Below are positions 41,911-50,721 of a DNA stretch of 64,000 nt, one piece after another; the first letter of the stretch is position 1, and each line of letters starts with the position of its first letter. Source of the stretch: Kitasatospora humi (lineage in GTDB: Bacteria > Actinomycetota > Actinomycetes > Streptomycetales > Streptomycetaceae); assembly GCF_020907985.1 (NCBI RefSeq), contig NZ_JAJJPA010000004.1, positions 219,358 through 283,357 of the forward strand, written 5' to 3'. Position numbers and translations under genes: made by a program. The notes under the pieces were generated by a model. It made no database searches. It worked only from the letters and a program-made list of their open reading frames with translations, and had not been told where the DNA came from.

Positions 41911-42795
41911 GTGAGCACCACTGATCCCGCCTCCTCCGACAGTCACCTGCTCGGCGCCGCCGACATCCGCGAACTGGCCGCCGCTTTCGGGGTCCGCCCC
42001 ACCAAACAGCGCGGTCAGAACTTCGTGATCGACGCCAACACCGTGCGCCGGATCGTCCGCGCCGCCGGGGTGATCGCCGAGGACGCGGTGGTCGAGGTCG
42101 GCCCCGGTCTCGGCTCGCTCACCCTGGCGCTGCTGGAAGTCGCCGCCCACGTCACCGCCGTGGAGATCGACCCGCTGCTGGCCCAGCACCTGCCGACCAC
42201 CGTCGCCACCCGGATGCCGGCCGCGGCCGACCGCTTCGACCTGGTGCTCAGCGACGCCATGGAGGTCACCGAGCTGCCCGGGCCGGCCCCCACCGCACTC
42301 GTCGCCAACCTGCCGTACAACGTCGCCGTCCCGGTGCTGCTGCACATGCTGGCCACCTTCCCCAGCATCGAGCGCACCCTGGTGATGGTGCAGTCCGAGG
42401 TGGCCGACCGGCTCGCCGCCAAGCCCGGCAGCAAGGTCTACGGCGTGCCCTCGGTCAAGGCCAACTGGTACGCCGACGTCAAGCGGGCCGGCGCGATCGG
42501 CCGCAACGTCTTCTGGCCCGCCCCGAACGTGGACTCCGGCCTGGTCTCGCTGGTCCGCCGCCGGCCGCCCACCACCACCGCCAGCCGGGCCGAGGTCTTC
42601 GCCGTGGTCGACGCCGCCTTCGCCCAGCGCCGCAAGACGCTGCGCGCCGCGCTGGCCGGCTGGGCCGGTTCGCCGGCCGCCGCCGAGCAGGCCATCGCCG
42701 CCGCCGGGATCGACCACACCCTGCGCGGTGAGATGCTGACCGTCGAGCAGTTCGCCGCCATCGCCGAGCACAAGCCCGAGGAACCGTCCAAGTGA
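41911..42795 (+). CDS. rsmA: 16S rRNA (adenine(1518)-N(6)/adenine(1519)-N(6))-dimethyltransferase
   Basis: The 294-residue enzyme has all family blocks: '[24 protein letters not shown]', the SAM loop '[17 protein letters not shown]', the acidic '[11 protein letters not shown]', and the catalytic [11 protein letters not shown]. It ends with the helical rRNA-binding domain ('[14 protein letters not shown]'). It dimethylates A1518 and A1519 in helix 45; loss gives kasugamycin resistance in other bacteria. A GTG start follows the tatD repeat array. Its TGA overlaps the ispE start (GTGA). Confidence 0.94.
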   Translation: MSTTDPASSDSHLLGAADIRELAAAFGVRPTKQRGQNFVIDANTVRRIVRAAGVIAEDAVVEVGPGLGSLTLALLEVAAHVTAVEIDPLLAQHLPTTVATRMPAAADRFDLVLSDAMEVTELPGPAPTALVANLPYNVAVPVLLHMLATFPSIERTLVMVQSEVADRLAAKPGSKVYGVPSVKANWYADVKRAGAIGRNVFWPAPNVDSGLVSLVRRRPPTTTASRAEVFAVVDAAFAQRRKTLRAALAGWAGSPAAAEQAIAAAGIDHTLRGEMLTVEQFAAIAEHKPEEPSK

Positions 42796-43709
42796 TCACT
42801 GTCCGGGTGCCCGCCAAGGTCAACGTCCAGCTGGGAGTCGGTGGCCTGCGCGCCGACGGTTTCCACGACCTGGCCAACGTCTTCTTCGCGGTCGCACTCG
42901 GCGACGAGGTCACCGCCACCCCCGGCCAAGGCGTCACGCTCAGCTGCACCGGACCGGACGCCGGCGTCGTGCCGCTCGACGACACCAACCTGGCCGCCCG
43001 CGCCGCCCGCCTGCTCGCCGCCCGCCACGGCATCGAGCCCCACGTGCACCTGCACATCGACAAGGCCATCCCGGTGGCCGGCGGAATGGCCGGCGGCAGC
43101 GCCGACGGAGCCGCCGCCCTGGTCGCCTGCGACGCGCTCTGGCAGCTGGACACCCCGCTGCCGGTGCTGCTGGAGCTCGCCGCCGAACTCGGCTCCGACG
43201 TGCCGTTCGCGCTGCTCGGCGGCGTGGCCCTGGGACGCGGCCGGGGCGAGCTGCTGGAGGAGCTGCCGGTCACCGGCACCTTCCACTGGGTCTTCGCGGT
43301 CGCCGACGGCGGCCTCTCCACCCCGGCCGTGTTCCGCGAGTGCGACCGGCTGCGCGAGGCGGCCGGCACCGGCTCCAGCGCCGCCGAGGTGCCCACCCCC
43401 GACCCGTCCGCCGAACTGCTCGCCGCCCTCGCCGCGGGCGACCCGGCCGCCCTGGCCGACGCGCTCACCAACGACCTCCAGGCCGCCGCGCTCTCGCTCC
43501 GCCCCGCCCTCGCCGACTGCCTGCGGGCCGGCCTGGACGCCGGCGCGCTCGCCGCCCTGGTCTCCGGCTCCGGCCCCACCTGCGCCTTCCTGGCCAAGGA
43601 CGCCGCCGGTGCGCAGGCCGTCGCCGACGCCCTGACCGCCTCCGGCACCTGCCGCACCGCCCACGCCACCCACGGCCCGGTACCGGGCGCGAGGATCGTC
43701 GCGGCCTGA
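42792..43709 (+). CDS. ispE: 4-(cytidine 5'-diphospho)-2-C-methyl-D-erythritol kinase
   Basis: The protein is a GHMP kinase of 305 residues: '[33 protein letters not shown]' (substrate Lys and Asn), the ATP loop '[20 protein letters not shown]', '[18 protein letters not shown]' and the C-terminal '[15 protein letters not shown]'. It phosphorylates CDP-methylerythritol in the MEP isoprenoid pathway. The GTG overlaps rsmA by four bases, the conserved rsmA-ispE coupling of actinobacteria. A 25-bp tandem-repeat array lies in the 400-base gap before the next gene. Confidence 0.94.
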   Translation: MITVRVPAKVNVQLGVGGLRADGFHDLANVFFAVALGDEVTATPGQGVTLSCTGPDAGVVPLDDTNLAARAARLLAARHGIEPHVHLHIDKAIPVAGGMAGGSADGAAALVACDALWQLDTPLPVLLELAAELGSDVPFALLGGVALGRGRGELLEELPVTGTFHWVFAVADGGLSTPAVFRECDRLREAAGTGSSAAEVPTPDPSAELLAALAAGDPAALADALTNDLQAAALSLRPALADCLRAGLDAGALAALVSGSGPTCAFLAKDAAGAQAVADALTASGTCRTAHATHGPVPGARIVAA

Positions 43710-43770
43710 CCGGCACCGGCATCACTCGCTGGGTGCTCGCCCGCTCCTGCCTCGAACGAACCCGCTGCTG

Positions 43771-44016
43771 CCTTGAACGCCCAGGCGGGCAGGTGCCTTG
43801 AGCACCCAGGCGGGCAGGTGCTTTGAACGCCCAGGCGGGCAGGTGCCTTGAGCACCCAGGCGGGCAGGTGCCTTGAGCACCCAGGCGGGCAGGTGCTTTG
43901 AACGCCCAGGCGGGCAGGTACCTTGAACACCCAGGCGGCCAGGTACCTTGAACGCCCAGGCAGGCAGGTGCCTCGAACGCCCAGGCGGGCAGGCGCCTTG
44001 AGCACCCAGGCGGGCA
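43771..44016. repeat. Tandem repeat (minisatellite), ten units of exactly 25 bp
   Basis: Units begin CCTTGAAC/CCTTGAGC/CTTTGAAC at 43771, 43796, 43821 and every 25 bases to 43996; each has CGCCCAGGCGGGCAGGT in the body. GCCC-AGGC-GGGC within the unit can form a small hairpin. Units differ at 1-3 positions, with GAACG and GAGCA variants interspersed. The rest of the ispE/ABC-F gap (43710-44120) holds no supported gene. The array is contiguous, without spacers. Confidence 0.93.
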
Positions 44017-44120
44017 CGGCACACCCCCGCGCCACCCACCGCCGACCACCACGCGGGGTCAGCCGCGCCGTCCCACTACCCTTGGGGGTTCAATCACCCA
44101 ACCCCGGGAGCGCAGCGCAC

Positions 44121-45935
44121 GTGGCCGTCAACCTCGCCACCATCGAGTCCGTCACGAAGGTCTACGGCACCCGCGCCCTCCTGGACGCGGTCACCCTCGG
44201 CGTCAGCGAAGGGGACCGGATCGGCGTGGTCGGCCGCAACGGCGACGGCAAGACCACCCTGATCCGGATGCTCGCCAAGCTGGAGGAACCCGACGGCGGC
44301 CGGATCACCTGGAGCGGCGGGCTGCGCATGGCCGTCCTCACCCAGCACGACTCGCTCGACCCCGAGGCGACCATCCGGCACGAGGTGATCGCCGACCGCG
44401 CCGACCACGAGTGGCTCGGCGACGCCCGGATCCGCGACATCATCGAGGGCCTCTTCGGCGGCCTCGACCTGCCCGGCTTCAGCAACGGCCTGGACACCGT
44501 GATCGGCCCGCTCTCCGGTGGCGAGCGCCGCCGGATCGCCCTCGCCAAGCTGCTGCTCGGCGAGCCGGACCTGATCGTGCTCGACGAGCCCACCAACCAC
44601 CTGGACGTCGAGGGCATCGCCTGGCTCGCCCGGCACCTGCAGAACCGCCGCTCCGCACTGGTCTGCGTCACCCACGACCGCTGGTTCCTGGACCAGGTCT
44701 GCACCCGGATGTGGGACGTGCAGCGCGGCGAGGTCCGCGAGTACGAGGGCGGCTACTCCGACTACGTCTTCGCTCGCGCCGAGCGCACCCGGATCGAGGC
44801 CACCGAGGAGCAGAAGCGCCAGAACCTGGCCCGCAAGGAACTCGCCTGGCTGCGCCGCGGCGCCCCCGCTCGCACCTCCAAGCCGCGCTACCGGATCGAG
44901 GCCGCCAACGCGCTGATCGCCGACGTGCCCGAGCCGCGCGACAAGAGCGAGCTGATGAAGTTCGCCAACGCCCGACTCGGCCGCACCGTCTTCGAGGTCG
45001 ACGACGTGACGGTGACGGCCGGCGAGAAGGTGCTGCTGGAGCACCTCACCTGGAACCTCGGCCCCGGCGACCGGATCGGCCTGCTCGGCGTCAACGGCGC
45101 CGGCAAGACCTCGCTGCTGCGGGCCCTGCAGGCCGCCTACGCCTCGCAGGGCGATGTGCAGCCCGCGTCCGGCGTCATCAAGGTCGGCAAGACCGTCCGG
45201 CTGGCCTACCTCTCCCAGGAGATCGCCGAACTCGACCCCGCCACCCGGGTGTTGCAGGCCGTCGAGCAGGTTCGCGGCCGGGTCGACCTCGGCAAGGGCC
45301 GCGAGATGACGGCCGGTCAGCTCTGCGAGCAGTTCGGCTTCGGCAAGGACAAGCAGTGGACCCCGGTCGGCGACCTGTCCGGCGGTGAGCGCCGCCGCCT
45401 CCAGCTGCTCCGGCTGCTGATGGACGAGCCCAATGTGCTCTTCCTCGACGAGCCCACCAACGACCTCGACATCGAAACCCTCAACCAGCTGGAGGACCTG
45501 CTCGACGGCTGGCCCGGCTCGATGATCGTGATCAGCCACGACCGGTTCTTCATCGAGCGCACGACCGACGTGACCTACGCCCTGCTGGGCGACCGGCGGA
45601 TGCGGATGCTGCCGGGCGGCGTCGACGAGTACCTGGAGCGGAGGGCCGCCGTCGCGGCCGTCGTCGCCGCTGCGCCTGCTGCGGCTGCTGTTGCGGCGCC
45701 GGCTGCTGCCGCGCCGGCCAAGTCGGGCGCGGAGAGCCGGGCAGCGAAGAAGGAACTGCAGCGCATCGAGCGCCAGTTGGCCAAGCTGGAGCAGCAGGAG
45801 AGCAAGCTGCACGACCAGCTGGCCGAGCATGCCGCCGACTTCTCCAAGGTCGCCGAGCTGGACGCGCAACTGCGCAAGGTACAGGAGGAGAAGGAGGAGC
45901 TGGAGCTCAACTGGCTGGAGCTGGCGGACTCCTGA
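44121..45935 (+). CDS. ABC-F family ATPase (Uup/EttA-like)
   Basis: The 604-residue protein has two fused ATPase domains without membrane segments. Domain 1 has Walker A GRNGDGKTT, signature PLSGGERRRIALAK and 'DLIVLDEPTNHLDVE'. Domain 2 has GVNGAGKTS, DLSGGERRRLQLL and 'VLFLDEPTNDLDIE'. Between them is the P-site tRNA-interaction linker ('AEEQKRQNLARKELAWLRRGAPARTSKPRYR'). An Ala-rich hinge and a C-terminal coiled coil ('KKELQRIERQLAKLEQQESKLHDQL') give it the Uup-like shape. Such proteins act on stalled ribosomes, and a subset confers antibiotic resistance; nothing here shows the latter. The GTG at 44121 is the start. Confidence 0.88.
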   Translation: MAVNLATIESVTKVYGTRALLDAVTLGVSEGDRIGVVGRNGDGKTTLIRMLAKLEEPDGGRITWSGGLRMAVLTQHDSLDPEATIRHEVIADRADHEWLGDARIRDIIEGLFGGLDLPGFSNGLDTVIGPLSGGERRRIALAKLLLGEPDLIVLDEPTNHLDVEGIAWLARHLQNRRSALVCVTHDRWFLDQVCTRMWDVQRGEVREYEGGYSDYVFARAERTRIEATEEQKRQNLARKELAWLRRGAPARTSKPRYRIEAANALIADVPEPRDKSELMKFANARLGRTVFEVDDVTVTAGEKVLLEHLTWNLGPGDRIGLLGVNGAGKTSLLRALQAAYASQGDVQPASGVIKVGKTVRLAYLSQEIAELDPATRVLQAVEQVRGRVDLGKGREMTAGQLCEQFGFGKDKQWTPVGDLSGGERRRLQLLRLLMDEPNVLFLDEPTNDLDIETLNQLEDLLDGWPGSMIVISHDRFFIERTTDVTYALLGDRRMRMLPGGVDEYLERRAAVAAVVAAAPAAAAVAAPAAAAPAKSGAESRAAKKELQRIERQLAKLEQQESKLHDQLAEHAADFSKVAELDAQLRKVQEEKEELELNWLELADS

Positions 45936-45957
45936 CGGTTGGTCGGGTGGTGGTCGG

Positions 45958-46122
45958 TTCGGGGTTGCCGTTGGGCGGGGCGGCTGGTTCGGTTCGCGGG
46001 GTGGCTGCTTGGCTTGGTGGGGTGGCTGGTTCGGTTTACGGGGTGGCTGCTTGGCTGGTCGGTTCGCGGGTGGCTGTTTCGCTTCGCGGGGTGTCTGTTT
46101 CGCTTCGCGGGGTTGCTGGTTC
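45958..46122. repeat. Tandem repeat, about eight diverged units of 21 bp, abutting the FUSC stop
   Basis: Read in the FUSC direction (minus), the array begins within the TGA. Units follow AACCAGCCACCCCGCGAACC plus G; the last two plus-strand units (46071-46112) share GTTTCGCTTCGCGGGGTGT. It fills the gap between the convergent ABC-F and FUSC genes. No stem-loop terminator was found there. Confidence 0.8.
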
Positions 46123-48058
46123 ATCCGCCCAGCAGCTGCTCCAGTTCGCCGGCCGCCTGGAGCAGCGCGCTGCGCTCCGGATCGTGCGGGCCCGGCGGGC
46201 GGGTGGGAACCCCCGAGGGCGGGCGGTGCTGACGGGCCGCCGCAGCCAGTTGCTCCAGGGCGGTGAGCACCCGGCCCACCTCCGCCGGCTCACTGCGCCG
46301 CCCGCCGTAGCGCAGCTGGGCCGCGTAGGCGGCCACCGCGCCGCTCAGCCTCTCCAGCGCCGCCGTGGCCGGCAGCCAGGCCTCCGCCCGCTGCCCGGCC
46401 GGCGGTGGCTCGGTCAGCCCGTGCAGCACCTCCTGCCGAGCGTCCGCCAGTGCCCGGTAGGCGGTGCGGCGCAGCCAGACCTGGGCGCGGGCGTCCTCGA
46501 CGGGCGGCTGGGTCACCGAGGTCAGGTAGGCGCGCAGCGTCTCGGTCGCCGTCACCAGGCGCGGCTCGATCCGGTGCGGAGCCCGTTCCGGCCACAACAG
46601 ATAGCCGAAGACCAGCACGATCACGGTCGCCAGCACGGTGTCCAGCACCCGTGGCCCCACCTCGGCCGACCCGCTGCCCCCGCCCAACTGCACCAGCACC
46701 AGGGCCAGCGGCGTCATCACCATCGTGTTCAGGCCGTAGTGGGCAGCCGCCGACCAGGGCAGCAAGGCCACGCAGAGCGCCACGACGGCGACCAGCGCCC
46801 AGCGTTCGGTGGTCAGCGAGAGCAGGGCCGCCGTCAGCACCACCCCCAGCACCGTGCCCACCGCGCGGCTGACCGCCCGCAGGAAGACCGAGCCCAGGTC
46901 CGGCTTGAGCACGAAGGCCACCGTCATCGGCACCCAGTAGCTGCGGGTCAGCGGCAGTGCGGCGGTGAGCAGTTCGGCCACCCCGATGCACAGCGCCACC
47001 CGGGCGCCGTACCGCGCGGCCCCGCGTGACAGCAGCCGCACCCGCAGCCGCCACGGGTCGGGCGGCGGCACCGGGGCCGTCCGGACCACGGTGGCCGGGT
47101 CCGCCGGGCGACCGGCCACGGCGTCGGCCGCGGTGCGCAGGGCGTCCGCGAGGGCCTGGCGGGCGGGGGTGTCGGGGTGCCAGGCGGGGAGCGGGGGCGC
47201 CGGTGCGTGCGCCGCCAGGGTTTCGGCCAGCTGCTCGGGGAGGGCGGCCACCTCCGGGGGCACCGGCCGGCGGGCCCAGAGCAGCCCGCTGGCCGCCTCG
47301 GTCGCGGCCAGCGAGCCCTCGTAGGCCCGGCGCAGCGCTGACAGTCGGGCGCTCTCCCGGGCGCCCGGGCGCGGTGGTGGCAGCTGGTCCTGCAGCTGGT
47401 TCAGACGTCCCGTCAGGGATCGGCGCGCCGCCGGACCTTGATCCGTGCCCAGCTCGCGCAGCAGCGAGCCGAGCGCCCGGTAGACCTCGGCGAGCTGCAG
47501 CCGGCGCGGGTCGTTGTGCGCCTGCGGCCGGTAACGCAGCCCCAGCACCACCACCAGGCCGGCCCCCGCCAGCATCATCGGCCCCGCCGCCCACCACGGG
47601 TGCGGCGGCGCCATCCCGGCTCCCAGCGCGGTCGACACCAGCAGCAGCAACCCCGCCGCCGAGCCGCGCGGCCCCGTAGCACTCAGCGCACCCGAGACGA
47701 AGGCCACCGCGGTCAGCACCAGCACCGCGAGCGCGCTGCGCAGCTGCCAGTGCAGCACGGCCCCGCCGATCAGCATCCCGGTCGCCGACGCCGCCAGGGC
47801 GCTGCCCATCCGCACCAGTCGCAGCCCGGTCGGCTCGACCCGGTCGTTCAGCGTGGCGTGCATCGCCCCGAGGCCTGCGAACACTCCGAGGTCCAGCCGC
47901 CCCGCCGCCAACCCCGCGCACAGCGGCACCGCCATCCCCGCCGCCGCCCGGGGCACCAGCACCCACGGCACCACCGGCCGCGCCGGCCGCGCGGCCCGGG
48001 CCCACCAGGAGGGGCGTGCGGGGGAATCACTGCTTGTCACATCGATCAACGCTGCCAC
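46121..48058 (-). CDS. FUSC family membrane protein (aromatic acid exporter-like)
   Basis: The 645-residue protein has two clusters of about six membrane helices separated by cytosolic regions, the FUSC/YccS-AaeB layout. The N-terminal cluster has 'MAVPLCAGLAAGRLDLGVFAGLGAMHATLNDRVEPTGLRLVRMG'. The C-terminal one has the signature 'SYWVPMTVAFVLKPDLGSVFLRAVSRAVGTVLGVVLTAALL'. Relatives export aromatic carboxylic acids or fusaric acid, but the family is broad. The start is a GTG at 48058. It is divergent from the T7SS-associated operon and convergent with ABC-F. Confidence 0.85.
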   Translation of the reverse strand: MAALIDVTSSDSPARPSWWARAARPARPVVPWVLVPRAAAGMAVPLCAGLAAGRLDLGVFAGLGAMHATLNDRVEPTGLRLVRMGSALAASATGMLIGGAVLHWQLRSALAVLVLTAVAFVSGALSATGPRGSAAGLLLLVSTALGAGMAPPHPWWAAGPMMLAGAGLVVVLGLRYRPQAHNDPRRLQLAEVYRALGSLLRELGTDQGPAARRSLTGRLNQLQDQLPPPRPGARESARLSALRRAYEGSLAATEAASGLLWARRPVPPEVAALPEQLAETLAAHAPAPPLPAWHPDTPARQALADALRTAADAVAGRPADPATVVRTAPVPPPDPWRLRVRLLSRGAARYGARVALCIGVAELLTAALPLTRSYWVPMTVAFVLKPDLGSVFLRAVSRAVGTVLGVVLTAALLSLTTERWALVAVVALCVALLPWSAAAHYGLNTMVMTPLALVLVQLGGGSGSAEVGPRVLDTVLATVIVLVFGYLLWPERAPHRIEPRLVTATETLRAYLTSVTQPPVEDARAQVWLRRTAYRALADARQEVLHGLTEPPPAGQRAEAWLPATAALERLSGAVAAYAAQLRYGGRRSEPAEVGRVLTALEQLAAAARQHRPPSGVPTRPPGPHDPERSALLQAAGELEQLLGG

Positions 48059-48344
48059 ACTCTCGGGCTACTCGTGGCAACCGGCCTTGACGGCGTCCCT
48101 GGCGGCGGTGAGAGCTCCGGGGCCAGCCGCGGCGGCTGGCGGAACGTGACAAGTCCGTACCGATAAGGCCCGTGCGCCCCAAGGGGCCTGCTGCACTGAC
48201 ACAGCCCCTCGCTAAGATGTGAACCAGCCGCTACAGCCTGTTCGTAAACGGGCGGAGGCCGGCTCGAAACGGGACTTCGAAGCTTGACGACGTGGTGCAG
48301 CGCGGTGGCCATGTGCCGGTCCGTGCACGGGGGAGGTGCAGTTC

Positions 48345-48908
48345 ATGAACGCAGTGCCCAACGAGTGGTCGGCCCTTGCGGCGAAGAACGCTTACTTGGA
48401 CACAGCGCACCAGCTGGAGTTGAGCGGTGTATCGCCTGCAGACCTCAAGGTCGAGGTGGAGACGCTCAGCGAGTTCAAGAAGAAGGTCGACGCCATGCTG
48501 ACGTCGCTCGACGACTCGGACGCGGCCCAGCCGAAGATCAGTCAGCAGAGCCTGGACCAGGGGCACCTGGGCGCCTTTCCGGACGCTACCAACCTGCTGA
48601 ACGCGTACGACGTGGTCCACCAGAACCTGCAGACGCTCTCGGCGACACTGTCCCAGCAGATCAAGGCGATGAGCATCGCGCTCAACATCAACATCAACGG
48701 CTACCAGGAAGTTGATGACGAGCAGCGGCGAGCGCTCTGGAACATCTACGCCGAGACGAACAACCAGTACAACTCCGGTGTCAGCCCGACGGGAGTCGTG
48801 AAGCCGCTGGACCCGCAGGCCACGGCGTCGACCACAGCGGATTCAAGTTCGGGGACGCCTGCATCGTCCACTGACTCCACGCAGACCCACTCGGGCGTTG
48901 TCGCGTGA
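48345..48908 (+). CDS. Helical protein with YxxxD motif, probable type VII secretion substrate or chaperone
   Basis: The ATG at 48345 follows GGGGGAGG at ideal spacing and gives 187 residues. Residues 1-125 are predominantly helical, for example 'LKVEVETLSEFKKKVDAMLTSLDDSD' and 'LLNAYDVVHQNLQTLSATLSQQIKAMSIALN'. A kink and YQEVD in 'NINGYQEVDDEQRRALW' then fit the YxxxD/E T7SS export motif that follows the helical hairpin in EsxB- and EspC-like substrates. The tail after about 145 is Ser/Thr-rich and disordered. No exact family is recognised. The assignment rests on the motif and on the WXG/mycosin genes that follow. A promoter region of about 280 bases precedes it. Confidence 0.6.
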   Translation: MNAVPNEWSALAAKNAYLDTAHQLELSGVSPADLKVEVETLSEFKKKVDAMLTSLDDSDAAQPKISQQSLDQGHLGAFPDATNLLNAYDVVHQNLQTLSATLSQQIKAMSIALNININGYQEVDDEQRRALWNIYAETNNQYNSGVSPTGVVKPLDPQATASTTADSSSGTPASSTDSTQTHSGVVA

Positions 48909-48966
48909 TCCGGGAAGTCGGTCGAGGGTCTGATACGCAGCAGCAGGGCAACACGGGGAGTGTGTA

Positions 48967-50619
48967 ATGCCAAATCCGCAGACGGATGATCTTTACAGCT
49001 ACTTCGACAGCATGACGCACGAGCAACTGCTGGCCATGGTGAAAGGCACTGACCCGAGCCTGCTCTCGACGCGCAGCGGCAAGCTCTCCAGTGCGGCCGC
49101 CACGCTCAATGACATCGCCGGACAGCTTTCTTACAACTCACAGCACTTGGAGTGGAGCGGCACTGCGGCCGACAGCTTCCGGAGCTGGGTCACTCAGGTC
49201 TCGACCGCCACTGAGCAGCTGAGCACCTATGCGAGCGCCACCTCCGATCAGCTGTCGGCGGCTGGTACCGCTCTCGGCACTGCAAACGCCATGCCGGGCG
49301 TGCCGGTGAACGAGACCAACATCATGAACCGGTACAAGGCGCAGAACTCCCAGTACATCAGCGACCAGGCGGACCAGCAGAAAGCTGCGGCCGACCCCAA
49401 TTGGGTCACCCGGGCCCAGGCCAACCAGGCTCAGGCCACTCTCGACAAGGCTCACGACGACGCCGTGAGCCACATGGTCAGCCTGTCCCAGGCGTACCAG
49501 GCGTCGACGTCGGCCATCCAGCAGCAGACTCCGCCCTTGTTCCCGCCGAGCCCGACGGGTGTCATGGGGCCGCCGCCGCCGGCGAAGACAGCAGACGGTG
49601 GTGGCAACTTTTCCTACGGTGGGTCGAGTGGCTCTGGCGGCTCCCCAAGCGGTGGCGGCCGTCACACGGGTACGCTGCCATCGCCTGCGGGTGCTGCGCC
49701 GAGCAACCCGTCGCCGACCCCGCCCGTCCTGCAGCAGCCGGCCCCCGGCCCCCGGCCCCCGGCCCACCGCCCGGTACCGGGACCGCAGCCGAGCCCCATT
49801 CCGCAGCCCCCGAGCAGTCCCTCACCGACTCCGCCCGCCACCCCAACTCCGGTACCCGGCACGGGCCTCGACAGTGCCCCGCCGCCGGCGCCCCAGCTGC
49901 CTGTCACCAGCGGGCCGACCAGCACGCTGCCGGGTGGCCCGGGTACCCCGGGTCCGACCGGCACCGGTCCGGGGGGTCTGCCGGGCGGTTACCCCGGGGG
50001 ATTCCCCGGGCCGACGAGCGGCAGCAACTTCGGCAGCCCATCTGGCGGAAGCTCCTATGGGAGTTCCTACGGGAGCCCCTACGGAAAGTTGCCTGGTGGC
50101 GGCCGCGTTGGCGGCAGCCCATCGCCTTTCGAGGAGGGGATCAGCGGCGGCGCCAGCCGCCCTGGCATGCCGTCAGGTCGTGGTCAGTTCAGCACCAATG
50201 CGATCGGCGCGCAGGAAGCGGAAGCCGAAGCAGGCGGTGGACGGACCGGTGGTAGCGGCTCCATGCTGGGCCGTGGTGGCATGGGCGGCGGCATGGGCGT
50301 TGGCGCCGGGGGCCGTGGAATCGGCGGCGGTGGCGGCCGTGGCCGAGGTCTCGTGTCGAGGCCTGGTGGCGAGGTCGGCGGGCGTCGCGGTCCCACTGCC
50401 GAGGGCGAGTTCACGCCCGGCGGCACCGGGATCGGTAAGGCAAGCAGTGAAGCCCGTGCGGGAGCTGCCGAGGGAGAGGGCGGCTTCATGCCTGGCGGCG
50501 GCGCCCACGGCACGAAGAAGCGCAAGAAAGACCACGGCCACCGGGCGGACTACCTCGTCGAGGACGAGGAGAGTTGGACCGGTGGAACCCCGGAGAGTAA
50601 TCCGGACGTGATTGAGTAG
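48967..50619 (+). CDS. WXG100/PPE-like protein with long Pro/Gly-rich C-terminus
   Basis: Residues 1-185 form a helical hairpin with the WXG-type turn in 'QHLEWSGTAADSFRSWVTQVSTATEQLSTYASATSDQLSAAG', the arrangement of PPE/WXG100 proteins. A low-complexity tail of 365 residues follows: first Pro-rich ('PPLFPPSPTGVMGPPPP'), then Gly/Ser-rich with GGYPGGFPGP and GRGGMGGGMGVGAGG. It ends with a charged 'KKRKKDHGHRADYLVEDEESWTG'. Streptomyces genomes carry such proteins beside mycosins. It is likely exported or surface-associated through a T7SS; a structural or partner role is inference. The start follows GGGGAGTGTGTA. An intrinsic terminator closes the gene. Confidence 0.7.
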   Translation: MPNPQTDDLYSYFDSMTHEQLLAMVKGTDPSLLSTRSGKLSSAAATLNDIAGQLSYNSQHLEWSGTAADSFRSWVTQVSTATEQLSTYASATSDQLSAAGTALGTANAMPGVPVNETNIMNRYKAQNSQYISDQADQQKAAADPNWVTRAQANQAQATLDKAHDDAVSHMVSLSQAYQASTSAIQQQTPPLFPPSPTGVMGPPPPAKTADGGGNFSYGGSSGSGGSPSGGGRHTGTLPSPAGAAPSNPSPTPPVLQQPAPGPRPPAHRPVPGPQPSPIPQPPSSPSPTPPATPTPVPGTGLDSAPPPAPQLPVTSGPTSTLPGGPGTPGPTGTGPGGLPGGYPGGFPGPTSGSNFGSPSGGSSYGSSYGSPYGKLPGGGRVGGSPSPFEEGISGGASRPGMPSGRGQFSTNAIGAQEAEAEAGGGRTGGSGSMLGRGGMGGGMGVGAGGRGIGGGGGRGRGLVSRPGGEVGGRRGPTAEGEFTPGGTGIGKASSEARAGAAEGEGGFMPGGGAHGTKKRKKDHGHRADYLVEDEESWTGGTPESNPDVIE

Positions 50620-50630
50620 GACTGGATCGC

Positions 50631-50667
50631 CTGCCCGGTCACTGGGTCAGCCCCGGTGACCGGGCAG
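50631..50667 (+). terminator. Intrinsic terminator before mycosin 1
   Basis: CTGCCCGGTCAC (50631-50642) and GTGACCGGGCAG (50656-50667) form a perfect 12-bp stem with a 13-base loop, followed by CTCTTTGTTC. It separates the WXG/PPE-like gene from the mycosin. An almost identical copy precedes the second mycosin. Confidence 0.88.
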
Positions 50668-50721
50668 CTCTTTGTTCGGTCCGGCCGGTGCCCCGGCAGA
50701 GATGGTGATGAGGAGAGCGTG

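Noticed and set aside
43771..44016. CRISPR array
   Set aside because: Repeats are directly contiguous with 25-bp period and no unique spacers; no cas genes nearby.
44094..46124. Minus-strand open frame covering the ABC-F gene and the 21-bp repeats
   Set aside because: ABC-F motifs fix the coding strand; the repeat part gives only QPPREAKQ-like low-complexity peptides.
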